A stretch of 64,000 nt of DNA from Pseudohoeflea sp964511625 (GTDB lineage Bacteria; Pseudomonadota; Alphaproteobacteria; Rhizobiales; Rhizobiaceae). The stretch spans positions 62,001 to 126,000 of the forward strand of contig CAZEJG010000010.1 in assembly GCA_964511625.1 (NCBI GenBank). Direction: 5' to 3'. Under the pieces are notes generated by a model, which searched no databases, had not been told where the DNA came from, and saw nothing but the letters and a program-made list of their open reading frames with translations. Positions 59,109 to 64,000 of the stretch are shown one piece after another. Each line of letters begins with the position of its first letter. The first letter of the stretch is position 1. Made by a program: the position numbers and the translations under genes.

Positions 59109-60323
59109 ATGGCCCTGATGCCCGTCGAGGAAGCCCTTTCCCGCGTCACCGGCGACGCACGCCCCGTCTCTCGCACCGAGACACTTCCACTCGCCGAAGC
59201 CGGCGGCCGCGTTCTCGCCCGCGATCTCGTCGCCCTGCGGACGCAGCCGCCCTTCTCTGCCTCGGCGATGGACGGCTACGCCGTGCGCAGCACCGACGTC
59301 ACCGAACCTGGAGCGGAACTCGAGCAGATCGGCGAATCCGCTGCCGGCCACGGGTTCGATGGCACCGTCGGCCCCGGCCAGACTGTCCGCATCTTCACCG
59401 GCGCGCCGATTCCGGAAGGTGCCGACTCGATCATCATCCAGGAAGACACCGAAAAGCTCGAGAACGGGCGCGTCCGCATGACCGTCGCAGCATCCGAGGG
59501 AAAGCATATCCGCCTCGCCGGCGTCGATTTCACCGAAGGCCGGTCGGGCCTTGCCGCCGGTCGCTTGCTCGATGCCGGCGCGATCACGCTGGCAGCAGCC
59601 ATGAACCACCCCGAAGTCGAGGTCGTCGCAAGGCCGAAGGTCGCCATCCTCGCCACCGGCGACGAACTGAAGCTGCCCGGTGAGACCCTCGGTCCCGGCC
59701 AGATCATCGCGTCCAACACCTTCGGCATCGCCGCGATGGTGCGCGCGGCGGGCGGCGAGGTCATCGATCTCGGCATTGCCGCCGACCGGATGGAAGCGCT
59801 TGATTCGGCTCTTGATTCGGCCATTTCGCAGGGCGCAGACGTGCTCGTGACCATCGGCGGGGCCTCCGTGGGCGACCACGACCTCGTTCAGGACGCGCTC
59901 AAGAAGCGCGGCATGAACCTCGATTTCTGGAAGATCGCCATGCGTCCGGGCAAGCCGCTGATGTCCGGCCGGCTTGGAGACATGCGGGTGCTCGGCCTCC
60001 CCGGAAACCCCGCTTCGAGCCTCGTCTGCGGCTATCTCTTCCTCGAGCCGCTGGTGGCAATTCTGACCGGCCGACCTGCGCTTCACAGAATAGAAAAAGC
60101 CATTCTTGGCAATGCCTTGAAAGAAAATGATCAGAGGCAGGATTATCTCCGTGGCCGGCTCGCTCTGAATGCCCAGGGCGCCACCGTCGCCTCGTCTTTC
60201 CCGCTGCAGGATTCCTCGCTCATGAGTGTCTTTGCCGACGCCGATTGCCTGATCATCCGACCGCCTTTTGCCCCGGCCGCCAATACAGGTGATGAAACGG
60301 ACGTGCTCGTTTTGAGCACCTGA
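59109..60323 (+). CDS. moeA: Molybdopterin molybdenumtransferase MoeA
   Basis: This 404-residue enzyme inserts molybdate into adenylated molybdopterin. It has the MoeA N-terminal domain (SRTETLPLAEAGGRVLARDL; PPFSASAMDGYAVRS), RIFTGAPIPEGADSIIIQED, the MoCF domain (VAILATGDELK; SNTFGIAAMVRAAGGEV; GGASVGDHDLV; KPLMSGRL) and a short C-terminal domain. AGGAA lies ~8 bases upstream of the ATG. It is the last gene of the trpDC-moaC-moeA series. Confidence 0.96.
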   Translation: MALMPVEEALSRVTGDARPVSRTETLPLAEAGGRVLARDLVALRTQPPFSASAMDGYAVRSTDVTEPGAELEQIGESAAGHGFDGTVGPGQTVRIFTGAPIPEGADSIIIQEDTEKLENGRVRMTVAASEGKHIRLAGVDFTEGRSGLAAGRLLDAGAITLAAAMNHPEVEVVARPKVAILATGDELKLPGETLGPGQIIASNTFGIAAMVRAAGGEVIDLGIAADRMEALDSALDSAISQGADVLVTIGGASVGDHDLVQDALKKRGMNLDFWKIAMRPGKPLMSGRLGDMRVLGLPGNPASSLVCGYLFLEPLVAILTGRPALHRIEKAILGNALKENDQRQDYLRGRLALNAQGATVASSFPLQDSSLMSVFADADCLIIRPPFAPAANTGDETDVLVLST

Positions 60324-60353
60324 TGTTCCTTGATCGTTTCTTAACCGCTTGCG

Positions 60354-60368
60354 GAACACACTGCGAAC
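60354..60368 (+). promoter_or_regulatory. LexA-binding SOS box (GAAC-N7-GAAC)
   Basis: GAAC (60354-60357), seven bases and GAAC (60365-60368) match the alphaproteobacterial LexA direct-repeat operator exactly. It lies 54 bp upstream of the lexA start codon, indicating autorepression relieved by RecA during DNA damage. Confidence 0.85.
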
Positions 60369-60422
60369 ATGTATTGATTGTTCCGGTTTTGTTTCGAACT
60401 TTGGCGGGAGGTGTCACGCCCC

Positions 60423-61145
60423 ATGTTGACGCGCAAGCAGCAGGAACTTCTGCTTTTCATTCATGAACGCATGAAGGAGAGCGGAATCCCGCCGTCCTTC
60501 GACGAGATGAAGGACGCACTCGACCTCGCCTCCAAGTCCGGCATCCATCGCCTGATCACGGCGCTCGAGGAGCGCGGCTTCATCCGCCGCCTGCCCAACC
60601 GGGCCCGCGCGCTTGAGGTCATCAAGCTTCCCGAGAGCTACCAGACCTCGTTGCAGCCGCGCCGCGGTTTTTCGCCGAGCGTCATCGAGGGCAGCCGGGG
60701 CAAGCCCGAGCCTGTCGCCGTTGCAAAAGCTGCGGCTCCTGCCAACGACGAAGGCGCCCAGACCGGAAGCGTGCCGATGATGGGACGCATCGCCGCCGGC
60801 GTGCCGATCTCGGCAATCCAGAACAACACCCACGACGTCGCCGTGCCGATGGAAATCCTCGGCCCCGGCGAGCACTACGCGCTCGAGGTCAAGGGCGATT
60901 CGATGATCGAGGCCGGCATCTTCGACGGCGACACGGTGATCATCCGCAATACCTCGACCGCCAATCCCGGCGACATCGTCGTCGCTCTCGTCGATGACGA
61001 GGAAGCCACCCTCAAGCGCTTCCGGCGCAAGGGCGCATCCATCGCGCTCGAAGCCGCGAATCCGGAGTACGAGACCCGCATCTTCGGCCCCGATCGGGTC
61101 AAGGTGCAGGGCAAGCTGGTCGGGCTCATCCGCCGCTATCACTGA
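60423..61145 (+). CDS. lexA: SOS repressor LexA
   Basis: This 240-residue repressor has an N-terminal winged helix (MLTRKQQELLLFIHERMKES; SGIHRLITALEERG), the Ala-Gly cleavage site in GRIAAGVPIS, the catalytic Ser in KGDSMIEAGIFDGD and Lys in ATLKRFRR. The linker (residues ~85-125) is long, as in other Hyphomicrobiales. ATG 60423 is the standard start. A GAAC-N7-GAAC box lies upstream and a terminator follows. Confidence 0.97.
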   Translation: MLTRKQQELLLFIHERMKESGIPPSFDEMKDALDLASKSGIHRLITALEERGFIRRLPNRARALEVIKLPESYQTSLQPRRGFSPSVIEGSRGKPEPVAVAKAAAPANDEGAQTGSVPMMGRIAAGVPISAIQNNTHDVAVPMEILGPGEHYALEVKGDSMIEAGIFDGDTVIIRNTSTANPGDIVVALVDDEEATLKRFRRKGASIALEAANPEYETRIFGPDRVKVQGKLVGLIRRYH

Positions 61146-61172
61146 GTATCGGCGATCTCATTTCGCTAACCG

Positions 61173-61203
61173 AGCCGGCGGACGTGTCGTTTGCCGGCTT
61201 TTT
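61173..61203 (+). terminator. Rho-independent terminator of lexA
   Basis: AGCCGGC (61173-61179) pairs with GCCGGCT (61193-61199) around a 13-nt loop, followed by TTTTT. It lies 28 bp after the lexA stop and just before the convergent comEC end. Confidence 0.8.
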
Positions 61204-61215
61204 CGTGTCCGGGCC

Positions 61216-63630
61216 TTAATCCAGCCGGATTATTCGTCCGCTGTCGCCCCGAGCGGATACGGCCCTCACCGCCGCGGTATCGGGCAAGATGAAACTGTCG
61301 CTCCGCCAGTCGTAGCGGCGCTGGACCGTCCACGGCCGGATCACCTCGCCGAGCGCGGCCGACACCGCGATCTCCCCGCCTGAGGTATCGATCGCCAGCG
61401 CCCCGGTTTCCCTGAGCGTCCGCGCGGTCGCCAGGGTTGCGCCCGAAAAACAGTGACGGGTGCGGATCGGTACGCTGAGGATCACGATGTCCGCCGTATC
61501 GCAGGCGGCCCCGAAATCGGCCGGATCGCCGATCGCCGCCACGAGCCGGTCTCCCGACATGCCCACACATCGCGAGCGAGAACTGCAGATGAAGCGCCCG
61601 GGCGCTCGCCGCGCCTGATCGGAAAGTGCTTCAAGCGAAGCCGAAGCCATGGTCAGCGGCGCAAGATGATCGGCGCGCCGGAAAGCCCGCTGCCACTGCT
61701 CGAAGATGAAGGCAGAAGGCCGTTGGGCATTAGTGGCGATTGCGCCCTCACCGACCAGCCCGACCAAGCGGCCGTCCTCGCTGACGAGGATGGCCGGAGG
61801 CGCCGGCGCGAAAGGCGGCAGCGTCAACGCCAGTCCGAGACCGATAGGCGCCAGGCCGAGGAGCCGAAGCCGCGAGGACAGGAGCGTCAGGAGCAGAAAT
61901 CCACTGCCCGCCAGCAGGATGACGGCGAGACTGATCCGCCCGGTCACCGCGTCGCCACCGAGCCCTTGCACGAACCGCGCGGCGGCGAGCACCGCTTCGA
62001 GCCCCTTTCCCATAACCATCAGCGGCCAGGCGTCCAACCCGAAAGGCATGGCCAGCATCGCAATCAATCCGGCCGGCATGACAATGAAGGAGACGAGCGG
62101 CATGGCGAGCAGGTTGGCAAACAGCCCCAATCCAGCCGCGCGGTGAAAATGCCAGGCCGCGAACAGGCCTGTCGCGAGACCCGCAACCAGCGACGTGACC
62201 GCCAACCCGACCAGGCCGCGCAGCACCGTAGCCACGATCTTCGGAAGAAACACCGAACCGCTTGCCGCGGCCCGGACGCTTTGCGCACGCCGCCGGCTCC
62301 ACGCCTCATAGCTCGCGATCAGCGCAACGGTTGCGGCAAACGACATCTGGAAGCCAGGTGAAATAACCGCTGAGGGCGAAAGAAGCGCGATGACGATGGC
62401 AGCGAGCGCAACGTTGCGCATCGTCAAGGCCGGCCGGTCGAGGAGGACGGCCACAAACATGATCGTCATCATCAGCCAGGCGCGCTGGGTCGCCACACCG
62501 GCTCCGGAAATGGCGAGGTAGCACGTCGCCACCGCAAGAGCTGCCACCGCGGCGATCTTCTTGACCGGAAACCGCTCGACGAGCCCCGGAAACAGCGCGG
62601 TCAGCTTTCGCAGGCCGAGAAAGAACGTCCCGGCCGCGAGCGCCATGTGAAGGCCGGATATGGCGAGGATATGCGCCAGGCCGGTGGCCCGCAGCGTCTC
62701 GACGGTCGCCTCGCTGATACCCCGCCGGTCGGACACCGTGAGTGCGGCTATGAGCGCTCCGGGGTCACCGCCCACGACATCGCGCACGCGGGCCGAAATA
62801 TGGCTACGCAGATGTGTGACCCCTGCCCGCAGGCGTTCAGCGATCGTCTTCTCCCCCTGCCCGATTTCCACCGGTCCGGACTCCGGCGCCTTATAGAAGA
62901 AGCCGTAGGCACCAATGCCAGCGGCATAGGCCGATCGCGAGAAATCATGCCCTCCCGGATAGGCAGGCCCAGAAGGCGGGGAAAGCCGTGCGCGTCCCTG
63001 TATCACCGCGCCGGGCGCGAAAGCCTCGTGGCTCGCTGTCACCGCCAGCCTGGCGCGGTCGGGCGGTCGCTTGAGCGTCGGTTCGCTCGTGGCCAGAACC
63101 CGAAGGAGGTAGCGGACCCGTCCGCCCTCGTCGATCTCGCGTTCGAGCACTTCTCCGGTAACCGTCGTCGTCACCGGCGCGTCCAGGAGCACCGGGCCGT
63201 TGCGCGTCTCGATCCGACCGGCAATGAAACCAGCAAGCAGCGCAGCCGCGAGAACCGGTGCAAGGAACGCCGTGCTTCCTGTCTGTCTGGCGCGCAACGC
63301 CCAAGCGATAGAGACACAAAACGCCGCCACTGCCGGCCACAGGCGCGGTTCGGTGTCGAGGTTCTGGTAGAGGGCCGCTCCGGCCGCGAGAGCGACCGCC
63401 GACAAGAGAAAGAGCGTGCCCCGTGCCTCTTCCTGCTCCAATGATCTGTGCCAGAGGCCCCGGCGAAACACGGATGTCAGCGCGAACGGAGAAGCACGGC
63501 GCGGCTTTCCGGTTGTCAGGGAAGCCGCGTCAAAGAGCGGAACGGGAAGCGCGGACGCAGACGTCGGTATCGCGGTCTCGTCCACCGCGATCGCGTCACG
63601 CCCTTTCGTCGCAGTCCCGCCTTCGGCCAT
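61216..63630 (-). CDS. comEC: ComEC/Rec2 family DNA-uptake channel protein
   Basis: This 804-residue polytopic membrane protein is of the competence channel family. It has an N-terminal DUF4131-like region (VLEREIDEGGRVRYLLRVLA, then PGGHDFSRSAYAAGIGAYGFFY) and the Competence domain with LAHILAISGLHMALAAG, about residues 330-600, with ~10 transmembrane helices. The C-terminal ~150 residues occupy the metallo-beta-lactamase position but show no HxHxDH motif, as often in alphaproteobacterial ComEC. ATG 63630 starts at MAEGGTATKG. Whether the cell is naturally transformable cannot be judged. Confidence 0.92.
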   Translation of the reverse strand: MAEGGTATKGRDAIAVDETAIPTSASALPVPLFDAASLTTGKPRRASPFALTSVFRRGLWHRSLEQEEARGTLFLLSAVALAAGAALYQNLDTEPRLWPAVAAFCVSIAWALRARQTGSTAFLAPVLAAALLAGFIAGRIETRNGPVLLDAPVTTTVTGEVLEREIDEGGRVRYLLRVLATSEPTLKRPPDRARLAVTASHEAFAPGAVIQGRARLSPPSGPAYPGGHDFSRSAYAAGIGAYGFFYKAPESGPVEIGQGEKTIAERLRAGVTHLRSHISARVRDVVGGDPGALIAALTVSDRRGISEATVETLRATGLAHILAISGLHMALAAGTFFLGLRKLTALFPGLVERFPVKKIAAVAALAVATCYLAISGAGVATQRAWLMMTIMFVAVLLDRPALTMRNVALAAIVIALLSPSAVISPGFQMSFAATVALIASYEAWSRRRAQSVRAAASGSVFLPKIVATVLRGLVGLAVTSLVAGLATGLFAAWHFHRAAGLGLFANLLAMPLVSFIVMPAGLIAMLAMPFGLDAWPLMVMGKGLEAVLAAARFVQGLGGDAVTGRISLAVILLAGSGFLLLTLLSSRLRLLGLAPIGLGLALTLPPFAPAPPAILVSEDGRLVGLVGEGAIATNAQRPSAFIFEQWQRAFRRADHLAPLTMASASLEALSDQARRAPGRFICSSRSRCVGMSGDRLVAAIGDPADFGAACDTADIVILSVPIRTRHCFSGATLATARTLRETGALAIDTSGGEIAVSAALGEVIRPWTVQRRYDWRSDSFILPDTAAVRAVSARGDSGRIIRLD

Positions 63631-63921
63631 GTCGCACCGCCTGCCGCCAGCATAGCCAGCACTGGCGCCGGAATACAACCTTCGGGAGTTGCGACCAGAT
63701 TTTCATCCGATTGGGGATGCAGGTGAAAACACCATGCAACTTTATGGCTAGGCGGGCGTATTAGCAAAGCTCATCGGCATAAAAGCCCGATGCCGCAACG
63801 CACAATTAGCCCTTCGCACAGCTTGGCAGCGCAACGGAAATCATATAGCTAACCGGGGACAGTTGACCGTGCGCGCCAGCTGTTCCCACGCGAGGCGCGT
63901 CATCTTCAGGAGGGATACGCC
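63631..63921. promoter_or_regulatory. Intergenic region upstream of gltA
   Basis: This 291-bp gap separates the divergent comEC and gltA genes. It is more AT-rich than its surroundings in 63700-63870 and probably holds the gltA promoter. A strong ribosome binding site AGGAGG is at 63909-63914. I see no tRNA, hairpin or open reading frame worth reporting in it. Confidence 0.4.
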
Positions 63922-64000
63922 ATGGCCGACAATACCGCAAAACTGAACCTCGACGGCAAGGACATCGAACTGCCGGTTCGCGAGGGTACGATCGGGCCGG
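63922..64000 (+). CDS. gltA: Citrate synthase (N-terminal fragment at window edge)
   Basis: Only the first 26 residues are present (MADNTAKLNLDGKDIELPVR, then EGTIGP). This is the typical start of type II hexameric citrate synthase of alphaproteobacteria, which forms citrate from acetyl-CoA and oxaloacetate. AGGAGG lies 7-8 bases before the ATG. The lexA-comEC-gltA order supports the call; in many relatives gltX lies between comEC and gltA, and it is absent here. Confidence 0.8.
   Translation, partial: MADNTAKLNLDGKDIELPVREGTIGP

Overview
The window is GC-rich chromosomal DNA from an alphaproteobacterium of the order Hyphomicrobiales (Rhizobiales). The evidence is the gene order dusB-ntrB-ntrC-ntrY-ntrX-trkA-hfq-hflX, the fused ispDF gene, a pyruvate dehydrogenase E1-beta subunit that carries its own lipoyl domain, the trpD-trpC-moaC-moeA-lexA-comEC-gltA order, a GAAC-N7-GAAC LexA site and an EcfG-type (GGAAC-N16-CGTT) promoter. 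The genus cannot be settled from the sequence alone. I found no IS element, phage, CRISPR array, rRNA or tRNA.

Region 1 (1-12.4 kb) is catabolic and accessory-like. It starts with the edge of a polyamine-type ABC transporter and a divergent GntR regulator. A divergent cluster for L-fucose (or a close 6-deoxy or methylpentose sugar) follows. Leftward: a GntR regulator, an aldo/keto sugar dehydrogenase, a FucU mutarotase and a lactonase. Rightward: a UxaA-family dehydratase, an SDR dehydrogenase, a ribose-type ABC importer (ATPase, permease, binding protein) and, after a terminator, an FAH-family diketo-acid hydrolase. Together they form a complete oxidative, non-phosphorylative route from extracellular sugar to two C3 products. 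A perfect 12-bp palindrome lies on the gntR -10 box between the two arms.

Region 2 (12.4-20.6 kb) is a mosaic of small units: a sterol-desaturase-type hydroxylase coupled to a small Cys-rich secreted protein, a second small secreted protein, an OmpR-type two-component pair, a divergent DUF2239/GIY-YIG pair sharing an 18-bp inverted repeat, a voltage-gated-type K+ channel with a C-terminal zinc ribbon, and an operon of phosphonate accessory genes (DUF1045-phnM-phnN) with no C-P lyase core in view.

Region 3 (20.7-64 kb) is conserved core genome. It holds mazG/hflX/hfq, the two nitrogen two-component systems NtrYX and NtrBC, dusB, ispDF, pncC, ratA, lipA, a general-stress membrane protein, the pyruvate dehydrogenase genes (pdhABC with lpd and lipA close by), ftsB, eno, kdsA, a D,D-carboxypeptidase, a SulP transporter with a universal stress protein, pyrG, secG, tpiA, a PpiD-like chaperone, trpDC, moaC/moeA, lexA, comEC and the start of gltA.

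The most useful non-coding observations are: the DUF2239/GIY-YIG inverted repeat (16839-16885), the dyad enclosing the lipA -10 box (35776-35803), the EcfG promoter of the glsB-like gene (36161-36185), the fucose-cluster palindrome (5408-5419), a hairpin-rich leader upstream of hfq (23215-23410) and the SOS box of lexA (60354-60368).
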